Assembly: GCA_002723345.1 (NCBI GenBank)
Contig: PBNV01000009.1
Coordinates: forward strand, 1 to 59,073
Reading direction: 5' to 3'
Source of the DNA: Rhodospirillaceae bacterium
GTDB taxonomy: Bacteria; Pseudomonadota; Alphaproteobacteria; Rhodospirillales; UBA2165
Length of the DNA stretch: 59,073 nt
This document shows, piece after piece, positions 37,316 through 46,401 of the stretch. Under the pieces are notes generated by a model. That model was not told the origin of the DNA, made no database searches, and worked only from the letters and a program-made list of their open reading frames with translations. The position numbers and the translations under genes are program-made. Position 1 is the stretch's first letter. Every line of letters starts with the position of its first letter.

Positions 37316-37894
37316 TCAATGGACACCAGGGTCGACACTGCCCTTTTCAGAAAACCGCTTCAACAACGGTAATTGACTGACGACAAAAGTAATGGTCAGA
37401 CCCGTCAGGCCGAATACCTTGAAGTTTACCCAGAAATCAATGCTCTGTGTTCTCCAGATCGCTTCATTTAAAATGGCCGAAAGATAAAAGAATACTGAAA
37501 AGCGCATAGTCAGAATTTTCCAACCTTTATCGGTCATGTGCCAAACAGATCCCATTAGGGATTTAAGAAACAGGCGGTTCGCCAGCAGGCCAACGAATAG
37601 GACAGAGCCGAAAATAGCTTGAATGATAGTCGGCTTCATTTTGATAAAAGTTTCATCGTTCAGCCAGAGTGTTAGCCCCCCGAAAATTCCAACAAGCGCC
37701 GCCGTAATTAATGGCATCATCGGTACACGTCGTTCCACCACATATGAAAGCGCGAGCGCTAATGTCGTAGCGATCATAATTGCCGCCGTCGCAACAAATA
37801 AATCGGCCAAATTAAATGCGACAAAGAAAATGGCGATAGGTCCGTATTCGACAGACGGCTTCAACCAGTCAGGGGGCGATTTCTCCTCGGGCAT
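37316..37894 (-). CDS. yciB: YciB/inner-membrane septation-protein-A-like protein
   Basis: The inner-membrane protein has five predicted helices and family landmarks: PSVEYGPIAIFFVAF, LTLWLNDETFIKMKPTIIQAIFG, and LNEAIWRTQSIDFWVNFKVFG near the end. YciB influences cell-envelope integrity and division in enterobacteria. I start at ATG 37894 (MPEEKSPPDW); an upstream ATG at 37954 would add 20 residues. It is separated from the amidase by 380 bases. Confidence 0.85.
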   Translation of the reverse strand: MPEEKSPPDWLKPSVEYGPIAIFFVAFNLADLFVATAAIMIATTLALALSYVVERRVPMMPLITAALVGIFGGLTLWLNDETFIKMKPTIIQAIFGSVLFVGLLANRLFLKSLMGSVWHMTDKGWKILTMRFSVFFYLSAILNEAIWRTQSIDFWVNFKVFGLTGLTITFVVSQLPLLKRFSEKGSVDPGVH

Positions 37895-38289
37895 AATAGA
37901 AATATGAGAGCACCCTCGAAAAAGATCAAGCGGCTGTTGAGCGCCTGAATTCACCAGATCGATCTTGTTTCATTATCGAAAGTCTTATTGCAGCCTCACA
38001 CGACCCTGGCTTGGATATCCCGCGAACCCACAACCTCTACTCCGCCCCGATGACCCCACTGGTACAGGCTAGTCAATCTATGGAACGCGCCTTACGGGGG
38101 ACCACAAAGCATGTTTTAGGCCGTTAACCCATGTACTATTGGAGATACCTCGCGACGCTCGGGTTACAGTAAAGAATGGGATACAGGGCCATCAATTAGC
38201 TACCATCGCCTGGCTAATTCGTTGACGGGCAAGCAATGTAATTGATAGACATCCTGCAGAGATTGGGCGCAGTTAGGTGAGGAGAATAC
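37895..38289. other. Intergenic gap between yciB-like gene and deacetylase gene
   Basis: About 395 bases without a supported gene. It separates divergent genes and should hold both promoters. The last 15 bases (GAGGAG near 38279-38284) are the ribosome site of the deacetylase gene. I see no RNA gene or strong hairpin. Confidence 0.4.
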
Positions 38290-38292
38290 GTG

Positions 38293-39186
38293 ATGCCGGG
38301 CATGAGACCGTCGGAACGGGTACCATTTACAACCATCGATAAGCGACCGCACCTCTCAATGCCGAACGGAGAGAGAATAATAGTATGGCCAATTTTGGCA
38401 CTCGAGGTTTGGAATATTGATAGAGCTATGGCCCGAATGGTTATTTCCCCACCTCAAGGGGTTCCGCAAACACCGGATCATCCAAATTGGTCATGGCACG
38501 AGTATGGGATGCGAGTTGGATTCTGGCGGTTAAAAAAAATGATGGAGTCCTTATCTATTAGACCAACCGTCACGCTAAACGCGCGTGTCTGCGAGGAATA
38601 TCCTGAGGTGGCCACAGCTTGCCTTGACGCCGGCTGGGAATTTAATGCCCACTCCTATGAACAATTACCAATGCATCAATTGGATGACGAGCGTGCGGTT
38701 ATTGACCATTCGATGGATGTAATTGAAAATTTCTGCGGTAAACGGCCTCGAGGATGGTTTGGACCCGGCTTAACACAAACTTTTGATACACTTGACCATT
38801 TATCGGCAGCGGGCGTCGAGTACATTGGCGATTGGGTACTAGACGATCAACCAATATGGGCGCGAACATTGGATAAACCGGTGGTTGCCCTTCCTTATAA
38901 TTATGAATTGCACGACATCGTTTCTATGAACATTCAGAATAATGAGTCTCAGGTCTATCGGGACCGTGCGTTGGATTATTTTAATACGTTATATCAAGAG
39001 AGTGAGGACGGTCATCCAAGAGTTATTGCACTTGCCATGCATTGTTATTTATCGGGTTCTCCTCATAGAATTGCATACGTCCGTGAAGCCTTTGAGTCGA
39101 TATTGTCCCAGCCTGGGGTTGTTTGCTGGGATGGAGAGCAAATCTTGGACTGGTTCACAGAACAAGTTCCGGCTCCCACCGAGTAA
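38293..39186 (+). CDS. Polysaccharide-deacetylase-family hydrolase (PuuE-like)
   Basis: The 297-residue NodB-fold protein has TVTLNARVCEEYP, WEFNAHSYEQLPMHQL, RPRGWFGPGLTQTFDTLDHL and a final ALAMHCYLSGSPHRI. This is the layout of the PuuE-type allantoinase and related amide hydrolases rather than chitin deacetylases. GTG 38290 is an alternative start one codon upstream; GAGGAG lies 8 bases before the ATG. The stop overlaps the start of an amidase gene (TAATG), so both products are made together. Likely substrate: a cyclic or linear amide/ureide. Confidence 0.75.
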   Translation: MPGMRPSERVPFTTIDKRPHLSMPNGERIIVWPILALEVWNIDRAMARMVISPPQGVPQTPDHPNWSWHEYGMRVGFWRLKKMMESLSIRPTVTLNARVCEEYPEVATACLDAGWEFNAHSYEQLPMHQLDDERAVIDHSMDVIENFCGKRPRGWFGPGLTQTFDTLDHLSAAGVEYIGDWVLDDQPIWARTLDKPVVALPYNYELHDIVSMNIQNNESQVYRDRALDYFNTLYQESEDGHPRVIALAMHCYLSGSPHRIAYVREAFESILSQPGVVCWDGEQILDWFTEQVPAPTE

Positions 39187-40376
39187 TGAGTGCGCCGATG
39201 GACGATCCAGCAAATTGCTTGGTGCCTGAGAACCTTCGTTCACCTATAAAGGGAAAACCCTCCGGTCCATTGTCAGGCCTTACATTTGTAGCGAAAGACC
39301 TTTTTGACGTAGCGGGTCACCGAACATCTAATGGCAGTCCCGACTTTCATCATCATGCAAAACCCTCTCTGACCAATGCTATCGTTATCAGCAAACTCCT
39401 TGCGGCTGGCGCAACTCTCACCGGAATGACGATTTGCGATGAATTTTTTTACAGCCTTACCGGAGCGAACGCGCATTATGGAACGCCAATAAATTTTCGA
39501 GCGCCGGGAAGATTACCAGGCGGGTCATCCTCCGGTTCAGCTGCTGCGATGACTGCGGGAATATCAGATTTCGCGGTAGGTTCCGATACCGGTGGATCGG
39601 TCCGAATACCCGCCTCCTTTTGTGGTTTGTGGGGTATTCGTCCCAGCTTGGGACGAGTATCGCTCGACGGCGGCAGAGCCATGGCGCCTAGCTTTGATAC
39701 AGCTGGCTGGTTTACCAATGACGCCGAACTTCTCTCTGTAGTTGGAAGGGTCGTTCTAGAGGGCGGTCCAGATCGGAGCGCGATTGAGCGGTTTGTCATT
39801 GCAGATGATGTTCTTGCGCGAACTGACGATCCGATAACCTCGGCTTTTAGTACCTGGGTAGAAACAGCGGCCCTTGATGCAGTTAAGAGTCTGACGATAG
39901 CCTCAGACGGATTAGATAGCTGGTGGAACGTATTCCGTATTATCCAAGCAGGAGAAATAAAAACAACTAACCTGCCTTGGGTGCGAAAATATAAGGCAAA
40001 TCTTGGCGAAGGTATCAAAGAACGTTTCTTAATGGCAGAGCAGGTTACCGACATAGAACTGAACAAAGCCCGACAAGAACGCGAAGAAATTGTAAAAAAA
40101 ATAAATGCGGTAATTGTACCCGGGACTGTATTAGTGATGCCCACAGCGCCATGTATCGCCCCAAAGCTGGATGCCGAGAGTGCTGCGCTAGAGTCTTTTC
40201 GTTCTAATACAATGGCCTTGGCTTGCATCGCTGGACTAGCCGGTTTGCCGCAGGTTTCTATGCCCGTGTTAGCTGTCGACGATTGTCCCGTTGGTGTTTC
40301 CTTAGTTGGCGCACAAGGCTCAGATGAACAACTCTTAAAGCTGGCGAGTTATTTTGGCACAAATACGGTTATATAA
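39186..40376 (+). CDS. Amidase signature family hydrolase (second amidase)
   Basis: The 396-residue amidase begins at ATG 39186, which overlaps the preceding stop as TAATG. The catalytic regions are FVAKDLFDV (Lys), GGSSSGSAAAMTAG (cis-Ser) and GSDTGGSVRIPASFCGLWG (Ser nucleophile). It is shorter than the amidase at 35.5 kb and belongs to a different branch, closer to AtzE/biuret-type amidases. With the deacetylase-like gene it forms a two-enzyme unit that probably degrades a nitrogen-containing ring or ureide stepwise. Confidence 0.82.
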   Translation: MSAPMDDPANCLVPENLRSPIKGKPSGPLSGLTFVAKDLFDVAGHRTSNGSPDFHHHAKPSLTNAIVISKLLAAGATLTGMTICDEFFYSLTGANAHYGTPINFRAPGRLPGGSSSGSAAAMTAGISDFAVGSDTGGSVRIPASFCGLWGIRPSLGRVSLDGGRAMAPSFDTAGWFTNDAELLSVVGRVVLEGGPDRSAIERFVIADDVLARTDDPITSAFSTWVETAALDAVKSLTIASDGLDSWWNVFRIIQAGEIKTTNLPWVRKYKANLGEGIKERFLMAEQVTDIELNKARQEREEIVKKINAVIVPGTVLVMPTAPCIAPKLDAESAALESFRSNTMALACIAGLAGLPQVSMPVLAVDDCPVGVSLVGAQGSDEQLLKLASYFGTNTVI

Positions 40377-40544
40377 GGGTAGACTAGGCAGGAAACAGCA
40401 CCACCTTATGAGTACCTGTCTCCCAGATATCGTTAGTCGTTAAGGAAAAATGTTGAATTCACGGAATTTCTCCTTCACCAGGTGAGCGTCAAGAGGCGGA
40501 GATCTGACATTAAATTTAGGACTACACGCGAAGTTATCCAAACA

Positions 40545-41177
40545 TCAGTTTATAAGCACCGGCGCTTTACCCACATAGGCCTCATCTTTGATTTGCTGAA
40601 CCAGAAACTCGGCAACATTTGCGCGTGAGATGACCCCGTTGCGCCACTGTGATGGCTCAGAGAGAATTTGGTAGCGACCTGTATGCGGTCCATTAGTCAA
40701 AACTCCCGGCCTAGCAATCGTCCAATCAAGCCCGCTCTCCTTGATGAGTTTCTCTTGTAAAGTCTTGTCCCCATAAGCGCGACCAAGAAAGATCTGAAAT
40801 GGCACACGTTGCAAACAACTGATGCCTGCTTGGCTGTCTCCTGCTCCAAAACCGGTAACACAGAGTAGCCGCTTGATGCCCTCTTTTTTCATCGCGCTAA
40901 TCACTATTCTGGTGGCATCCGAGAACAAATTGATAGGTTGGAATAACTCGCCTAATCCGACACCAAGGGTCTGGATCACAACGTCGACTCCAACAACAGC
41001 CGCTTCTACGTCCTCTATTTTCAGGCTGTTTCCTTGGATCTTTTCGAAGCTAGAATGTGAGACCGCGATTGCATTTGCGGATCGAGCCAAAGCGCGCACA
41101 TCGTGACCGGCATCTAAAGCCTGGCGTGCTGTCTCCAACCCTATTCCCTTGCTGGCACCACAAATCAAAACTCGCAT
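40545..41177 (-). CDS. NAD(P)-binding protein (NmrA/atypical SDR-like)
   Basis: The 210-residue protein has the nucleotide motif LICGASKGIGLETARQAL and the atypical-SDR pattern VDVVIQTLGVG, RLLCVTGFGAGDS and DWTIARPGVLTNG. There is no YxxxK active site as in classical SDRs. Members act as sensors, epimerase-like or reductase proteins. Function here unknown; it stands alone. Confidence 0.8.
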   Translation of the reverse strand: MRVLICGASKGIGLETARQALDAGHDVRALARSANAIAVSHSSFEKIQGNSLKIEDVEAAVVGVDVVIQTLGVGLGELFQPINLFSDATRIVISAMKKEGIKRLLCVTGFGAGDSQAGISCLQRVPFQIFLGRAYGDKTLQEKLIKESGLDWTIARPGVLTNGPHTGRYQILSEPSQWRNGVISRANVAEFLVQQIKDEAYVGKAPVLIN

Positions 41178-41598
41178 ACGGGTTATTAATCTCTTTGCAA
41201 AATGGGGGAGCGCGTAAAAGTGAAAACGTGATCAAGTCCAAAAGGGCTCCACGCCGCGAGTACTCCATACCTTTGGTCAAGGGAACTCACAATTCTCTAC
41301 CGCAACTCCGATTATTGTCTGCATACTCTTGTATTTAGATTACGAAGCCGTCAAAAGTCGGATCACACTGTTTCTCATAAAAAACGAGAATGTTACAAAG
41401 ACAGGTGATAATTTTATAGGGAAATTCGGAGAACTAGTGACCCTTTTGGGTCAGTAATGGATTAATCACAGTGATGCCTTACAGTAAGGGTTAGAGAGAA
41501 TAAATAAAAAGCCACGCGACTCGGCACCGGTATACGCTGCTCCGCATTTGTGTCCAGGTTTTCGGCTACCTATCGCTTACTCAACGCCAATAATGTAT
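41178..41598. other. Intergenic gap with a short palindrome
   Basis: About 420 bases without a supported gene. The clearest structure is TGACCC-TTTT-GGGTCA (41438-41453), a perfect six-base-pair stem with a four-base loop, either an operator or a weak hairpin. It lies between two leftward genes, about 160 bases after the FMN oxidase stop. Confidence 0.4.
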
Positions 41599-42747
41599 TT
41601 ATTTTACTCTGTGTCTTAAATTTTCTGGGCTCAATTCACTTACAGACTTACAACCCATTAATCGCATATCCCGAATAATTTCGGCCCGCATTAATTCTAA
41701 AGCGCGTTCCACACCATTTTGCCCCGCGGCAGCAAGAGGGAATAAATAATAGCGGCCGATGCCGACAGCTTTAGCACCCAAAGATAGCGCTTTTAATACG
41801 TGGGTACCTCTTTGAACCCCACTATCCATCAATATGTCAATTTTATCACCAACAGCATTGATGATTTCTTGCAATTGATCAAAAGGCGAGCGGGAACCAT
41901 CAAGTTGCCGACCGCCATGATTAGATATCACTATGCCAGTGCAACCAATATCTACCGCCTTCTTCGCATCATCCACACTCATTATACCTTTCAGGCAGAA
42001 CTCCCCGTCCCAATATTTGACCATCTCCTCCACATCTTGCCAGTTTAATGCGGGGTCGAGCATTTCTGTTAAGTATTGGCTGATAGAAACTACCGCATTC
42101 CCCATGTCCAAATGATTATCCAATTGTGGAAGTTTGAATTTCTCATGAGTTAAATAATTCAACCCCCACATGGGTTTCATTAGAAATTGGGATATCCCAT
42201 TTAAATTTAATTTAAATGGGATAGAGAAACCCGTTCTGAGGTCCCTCTCACGATTTCCACCAGTGATGCTATCGACCGTCAGCATCATGATGTTGACCCC
42301 AGCATCCTTGGCGTCTTCCATCATTGCTCTATTAAGGCCTCGATCTTTATGAAAATAGAACTGATATGCTTGCGGGTTTTTATGTTTGCGAACCTCCCTC
42401 AAACTAACGGTACCCAGAGAAGACACCCCAAACATCGTGCCGTATTTCTCAGAAGCAGCTGCTACTGCTCTCTCCCCTTCATGATGAAAAAGCCGTTGCA
42501 GCGCAGTCGGTGAGCAATAGAAAGGTACCTCGAGTCGCTGCCCCATCACCGTAACGGAGGTATCCACTTCCTCTACTCCGGCCAACACATTTGGAACAAG
42601 ATCACAATCGTCAAAGCTTCTGGTATTCCGGCGATATGTAATTTCATCATCTGCCGCGCCATCGATGTAATTGAAGATGGGGCTGGGCAACTTTGCTTTC
42701 GCAAGCCTGCGAAAATCGTGAAAATTATGGCATTTCTCAATGAACAA
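41599..42747 (-). CDS. FMN-dependent alpha-hydroxyacid oxidase/dehydrogenase (LldD-like)
   Basis: The 382-residue TIM-barrel flavoenzyme starts like its family (FRRLAKAKLPSPIFNYIDGAADDEITYRRN). It has the catalytic histidine region ISNHGGRQLDGSRSPFDQL, then DSGVQRGTHVLKALSLGAKAVGIGR. Such enzymes oxidise L-lactate, glycolate or mandelate to the 2-oxo acid. The specific substrate is not decided by sequence; neighbouring aromatic genes make mandelate-type compounds possible. A 31-base perfect hairpin lies inside the coding region. Confidence 0.88.
   Translation of the reverse strand: MFIEKCHNFHDFRRLAKAKLPSPIFNYIDGAADDEITYRRNTRSFDDCDLVPNVLAGVEEVDTSVTVMGQRLEVPFYCSPTALQRLFHHEGERAVAAASEKYGTMFGVSSLGTVSLREVRKHKNPQAYQFYFHKDRGLNRAMMEDAKDAGVNIMMLTVDSITGGNRERDLRTGFSIPFKLNLNGISQFLMKPMWGLNYLTHEKFKLPQLDNHLDMGNAVVSISQYLTEMLDPALNWQDVEEMVKYWDGEFCLKGIMSVDDAKKAVDIGCTGIVISNHGGRQLDGSRSPFDQLQEIINAVGDKIDILMDSGVQRGTHVLKALSLGAKAVGIGRYYLFPLAAAGQNGVERALELMRAEIIRDMRLMGCKSVSELSPENLRHRVK
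42193..42223. repeat. Perfect 14-bp inverted repeat inside the FMN oxidase gene
   Basis: TATCCCATTTAAAT (42193-42206), a three-base spacer (TTA), and ATTTAAATGGGATA (42210-42223) form a flawless stem within coding sequence (protein segment SIPFKLNLNG). It encodes ordinary residues, so any role would be in the RNA or DNA, or it is chance from AT-rich codons. Confidence 0.9.
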
Positions 42748-42942
42748 AAGTCTTTGCTTTCACATGGCCCAGTGCGGGGTCAATTTTGCATGATGTTCTG
42801 ATTGTCGAGAATAAAAAACAAATCATAAGTGGAGCAATCTTGAACCCAACTACAACATACACATAACGACGGGTACAGCCCAACCTATTGAGTCGCCTCT
42901 GCTTACTTCTGCAACCGTCGAGTAGAAAAAGTGAATAACCAA

Positions 42943-43131
42943 CTAGCACCTACGGCATCTAATTTTTTTAAAAACAACATCCCACTCATCCTCTGACTCA
43001 GCAATAAAGTCGAGAAGACATCTTAGTGCTTTTGACGAATTAGGCAGTTTATATTGCTCCGTAATCGAATTCAGCATTTCTACCGAGTCGGGGTCAATTT
43101 CGAAGTTCACCGTGATTTTCTCACCAGCCAT
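42943..43131 (-). CDS. Small ribbon-helix-helix-like protein
   Basis: The 62-residue product (start ATG 43131, MAGEKITVNFEIDPDSVEML) has a short beta strand followed by two helices (NSITEQYKLPNSSKALRCLLDFI). This is the size and secondary structure expected of a CopG-type DNA-binding dimer. The C-terminal KKIRCRRC is basic with two cysteines. It could be a regulator of neighbouring genes; fold assignment is by pattern only. Confidence 0.5.
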   Translation of the reverse strand: MAGEKITVNFEIDPDSVEMLNSITEQYKLPNSSKALRCLLDFIAESEDEWDVVFKKIRCRRC

Positions 43132-43269
43132 AAATAAGCCTCTATTAATGATGGGCACGAGTCTCAGAGTGCCCCAAGTCTCTAGGTTGGACCAACCGTA
43201 ATCTCAGTTTCTACTTTTACGCAGAGAGACCAAATTGAGAGCAAGTTCGAATTTTAACCGAACCCCACC

Positions 43270-43707
43270 TTATTTGGCTAACTCCGCAATAAGCTTTTTA
43301 GCCAACTTCTTAGATTTGCCGGCAAATTTGACTTTCTTAATATCCGAGAGGTTGCTTTTATCATTTCCCACGACGACGAAACCAATCATTCCAAGTGTTT
43401 TGTGCGGGGAGCACCAATATGCGTATATACCAGGAACGGTAAATTTATATGAGGCATCCTTGGAGATACGTGATTTAAATTTTTTAACGCCTTTGGGGAC
43501 GCCATTCTTTCGGATGAATTCAACATTGTGCCCTTTACTTTTTGACTTCCACGTCACGGTATCGCCAACGTCGACGTAAACAATTTTCTCTGAATAAATG
43601 TTACGCTCTTTTCCTTGTTTGTTGAGCATGTCGATGGAAACGTCCGCGGCAAGTGCTGGAAATCCAGTAACGAGGGATAGGAACACAGGTAGGATTAATT
43701 TTATCAT
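43270..43707 (-). CDS. Pseudoazurin-like blue copper protein
   Basis: The periplasmic 145-residue cupredoxin has a signal peptide (MIKLILPVFLSLVTGFPALA). The copper ligands are all present: His in KGHNVEFI, Cys and His in YWCSPHKTL, and Met in LGMIGFVV. The C-terminal lysine-rich helix is typical of pseudoazurin. It carries electrons, for example to nitrite reductase or other periplasmic enzymes; none is seen here. Lies just downstream of pobA on the same strand but separated by about 95 bases. Confidence 0.85.
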   Translation of the reverse strand: MIKLILPVFLSLVTGFPALAADVSIDMLNKQGKERNIYSEKIVYVDVGDTVTWKSKSKGHNVEFIRKNGVPKGVKKFKSRISKDASYKFTVPGIYAYWCSPHKTLGMIGFVVVGNDKSNLSDIKKVKFAGKSKKLAKKLIAELAK

Positions 43708-43801
43708 TACAATTCACCATTTCTCTAGTTGTTAAAAAAAGTAGCACTACACCAACACAGTGATCGAGAGGCACCAAACGGTTAAATTGATGTGCCAATA
43801 A

Positions 43802-44974
43802 TCACAGTGGTAGTCCCGTGTATTGTTCAGCAATAGCAGCCATAGCTTTTTCTGATCTGGAGAGATATTCCAACTCACTCTCACGAGTTTTTTGATCAAA
43901 GGGTTCGTCCCCTGGAAATCGATGCAGCAACCTGGTCAAGTTCCAGGAGAACCGGGCGGTATGCCAAACTCTATCCAAAGCTGTTTTGGAGTAGTTATCC
44001 AGGTAACTGCTGTCGTTGCCATGGTAAAATCTCTCTAGCGCCCGGGAGAGGTAAAAGACATCGGCGAATGCGAGATTGAGCCCTTTTGCACCTGTTGGCG
44101 GAACGATATGGGCAGCGTCACCAGCTAAAAATAATCTACCATATCTCATTGGCTCGTTGACGAAGCTTCGAAGGGGAGCAATAGATTTTTCTATGGAGGG
44201 GCCGGTCTCAATTTCATCAGCCATTTGACGTGGAAAGCGTGATTTCAACTCTTCCCAAAACTTATCGTCAGGCCAGTCCTTGATATCGGTGTCTAAGTCG
44301 CATTGAATGTAATATCGACTGAGCTTTTCATTCCGCTGAGATGCCAGAGCAAACCCACGCTTGTGATTGGCATAAACGATATCTTCAAGTGGTTTTGTCT
44401 CAGACATGATTGCGAGCCAACCAAAAGGGTAGGTTTTCTCATAACTGCGGCGTTTCTCAACTGGTATCGAATTTCGACTAACACCATGAAAGCCGTCACA
44501 TCCCGCAATGAATTCGCATTGGATCTCCTGTCTATTGCCGTTTTTCTGATAGGTCACGGTTGGCTCGTCAGTGGCGATATCTTGAAGCATTATATCTGTC
44601 GCCTCTGTGATGATTACGCCATCTGATTTGGCTCGGGCATCGTACAAATCCTCAGTAATCGCGGTCTGTCCGTAGGCAGCCATCGGTTGCCCGGTATATT
44701 TCATCGTATCGATCTCTAACCGTTCAGATCCTGCCCAGACAATAAGTGTACCATTATGAAATTTTGCCTCCTTATCGAGTCTGGTGCTCAATCCAACGTC
44801 CCGCAATAATTTGACAGAACCGGGCTCCAAAACCCCTGCCCGGATACGGCTCAGGACATGATCCCGGGTGTGCTTCTCAAGGACAACATTATCTATCCCA
44901 TGCTCGCTTAAGATATGCGAGAGTAGCATCCCGGATGGGCCACCACCAATTATGACAACGCTAGTTTTATGCAA
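43802..44974 (-). CDS. pobA: 4-hydroxybenzoate 3-monooxygenase
   Basis: The 390-residue flavoprotein hydroxylase matches PobA along its length. It has the FAD motif VVIIGGGPSGMLLSHIL, the substrate region RIRAGVLEPGSVKLLRDVG (with R-A-G-LE typical), the GCDGFHGVSR segment, and the second FAD motif LFLAGDAAHIVPPTGAKGLNLAFADV. It converts 4-hydroxybenzoate to protocatechuate with NADPH and oxygen. LigAB, encoded about 7 kb away, would open the product. A near-consensus Fur box lies about 35 bases upstream of the start, suggesting repression by iron; this is unusual for pobA, normally controlled by PobR. Confidence 0.9.
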   Translation of the reverse strand: MHKTSVVIIGGGPSGMLLSHILSEHGIDNVVLEKHTRDHVLSRIRAGVLEPGSVKLLRDVGLSTRLDKEAKFHNGTLIVWAGSERLEIDTMKYTGQPMAAYGQTAITEDLYDARAKSDGVIITEATDIMLQDIATDEPTVTYQKNGNRQEIQCEFIAGCDGFHGVSRNSIPVEKRRSYEKTYPFGWLAIMSETKPLEDIVYANHKRGFALASQRNEKLSRYYIQCDLDTDIKDWPDDKFWEELKSRFPRQMADEIETGPSIEKSIAPLRSFVNEPMRYGRLFLAGDAAHIVPPTGAKGLNLAFADVFYLSRALERFYHGNDSSYLDNYSKTALDRVWHTARFSWNLTRLLHRFPGDEPFDQKTRESELEYLSRSEKAMAAIAEQYTGLPL

Positions 44975-45007
44975 TTAACTTGATCCCTTATAATGTAACT
45001 ATAAGTT

Positions 45008-45026
45008 GATAATGATAATCACTATC
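45008..45026. promoter_or_regulatory. Fur box upstream of pobA
   Basis: GATAATGATAATCACTATC matches the classical Fur box at 18 of 19 positions (one C for T). It lies 33 bases before the pobA ATG (44974), a good position for overlapping a promoter, and about 590 bases before the rightward siderophore-interacting gene. Confidence 0.75.
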
Positions 45027-45305
45027 ATCTATAACTACAGAGTCAATGGCGGGCACTGGCACAGAATTGGCAGAGGGCCCTTAGCCAGAATATGTATTCC
45101 ATCTCAAGAGGATCAAGTGCCGATGGTTTTCACGCCGACCCAACAGAACCCTCGCACGGCCTACAATGCGACATCCATCAGTCTTACTCGATATATTGCT
45201 CGGCATCCCCCCGTACCGCCTTTCAACCCTCATAGGGCCTATCTCACTGATTTGTTGGGAATCAGGATAGCGCTAACCTTACGAAGTAATGCGTTATGAG
45301 GTAGA

Positions 45306-45323
45306 TGGTGACCCCTACGAGAT
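45306..45323. repeat. Degenerate copy of tRNA-Glu 3' end (attachment-site scar 1)
   Basis: This 18-base element equals the CCA-side end of the tRNA-Glu gene at 55414 with one mismatch (A for G at 45320), in the same orientation. Upstream sequence ATGCGTTATGAGGT (45289-45302) also resembles the sequence before the copy at 53734. It marks the left edge of the first integrated segment. Confidence 0.75.
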
Positions 45324-45613
45324 CACGACAGTTCGTTGATTTTAATGATTTAGAGAGAAAGTGGGGCCACAACACCTTTGCAGACCTTTGCAGCGCTGCG
45401 TTTCGGTGGTCTCACCTTTTAGTCGTGAAACGGCGGTATATGACCCCTTTAATTTTGTATCGCGGGCATGAGATAAGCAGGGATCACACGCAATACCGCA
45501 CTATATAATTTGATGAGCAAATAATAGTATTAATGACGGAACAAACCCAAAAGAACGCGCTTAAATAAGTATCGATCTCTGAAGACTCGAGTAAATAAAT
45601 GGAGGTTGTATAA

Positions 45614-46369
45614 ATGAAAAAAGGAAGGGGTGAACCTCGCGAGCTGGAGGTGATCAAGTCCAAGTTAATTTCGCAAAATATGTTACGCGTCACCCTCGGC
45701 GGAGTGGGTATGAATAATTTCCCGGAGGGGTTCGCGGGGGGTTACATCAAATTACGATTGACCGGTGAGGAAGAGAGCGAGGTTGTGACGCGAACCTATA
45801 CTATCCGAAACCAACGAAATAATGAAATAGACGTGGATTTTGTTCTTCATGGTCATAACGGCGGTCCAGCATCTCGCTGGGCAGCGAAATGCAAGCGAGG
45901 TGATAAGATTTTAATAGGAGGCCCGGGACCCAAGACAATCGTGGATAGCAATAAGGACTGGATTTTAATAGTTGGAGACATGACAGCGTTGCCAGCTATC
46001 AGCGTAAATATTGAGCAACTCCCACTCGAGACTATCGGTTACATAGTTGTCGAGATATTTGATGAAGCAGATATACAAGCCTTGCCGGTTCCGAAGGGTG
46101 TCCAATTAAATTGGCTATTGAATCCAGAACCAGGTAAAAATTCTTCTGTCCTAGCTGATTTTGTAAAAAAAATAGATTGGCTAGATGGCCAAGTATCAGC
46201 GTGGGTAGCATCTGAATTTAACTCGATGCGAAATTTGAGAGATTATCTACAAAACGTTAGACGGCTGAAAAAGGAAAATCTGTATATCTCGAGTTATTGG
46301 AAGTTGGGCAGTAACGAAGAATCCCACCGCAAAGCAAAATCTAGAGATCGGCAGGCCGCTAGATTATAA
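45614..46369 (+). CDS. Siderophore-interacting FAD-binding protein (ViuB-like)
   Basis: The 251-residue protein has a flavin-binding beta barrel (RVTLGGVGMNNFPE, then TRTYTIRNQR) and a C-terminal NAD(P)-binding domain with GGPGPKTIVD, ILIVGDMTALPAIS, and AWVASEF. This is the siderophore-interacting protein family, which reduces ferric siderophores in the cytoplasm to release iron. The gene follows a Fur box at 45008-45026 by about 590 bases. It lies in the first island segment. Confidence 0.85.
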   Translation: MKKGRGEPRELEVIKSKLISQNMLRVTLGGVGMNNFPEGFAGGYIKLRLTGEEESEVVTRTYTIRNQRNNEIDVDFVLHGHNGGPASRWAAKCKRGDKILIGGPGPKTIVDSNKDWILIVGDMTALPAISVNIEQLPLETIGYIVVEIFDEADIQALPVPKGVQLNWLLNPEPGKNSSVLADFVKKIDWLDGQVSAWVASEFNSMRNLRDYLQNVRRLKKENLYISSYWKLGSNEESHRKAKSRDRQAARL

Positions 46370-46401
46370 TTAATGAGACCCAGTAACATTCGATCCCAAT
46401 C

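Noticed and set aside
41438..41453. TGACCC-TTTT-GGGTCA as a fifth tRNA-Glu attachment copy
   Set aside because: It shares only TGACCC with the tRNA end and is symmetrical, so it is better explained as an ordinary palindrome.
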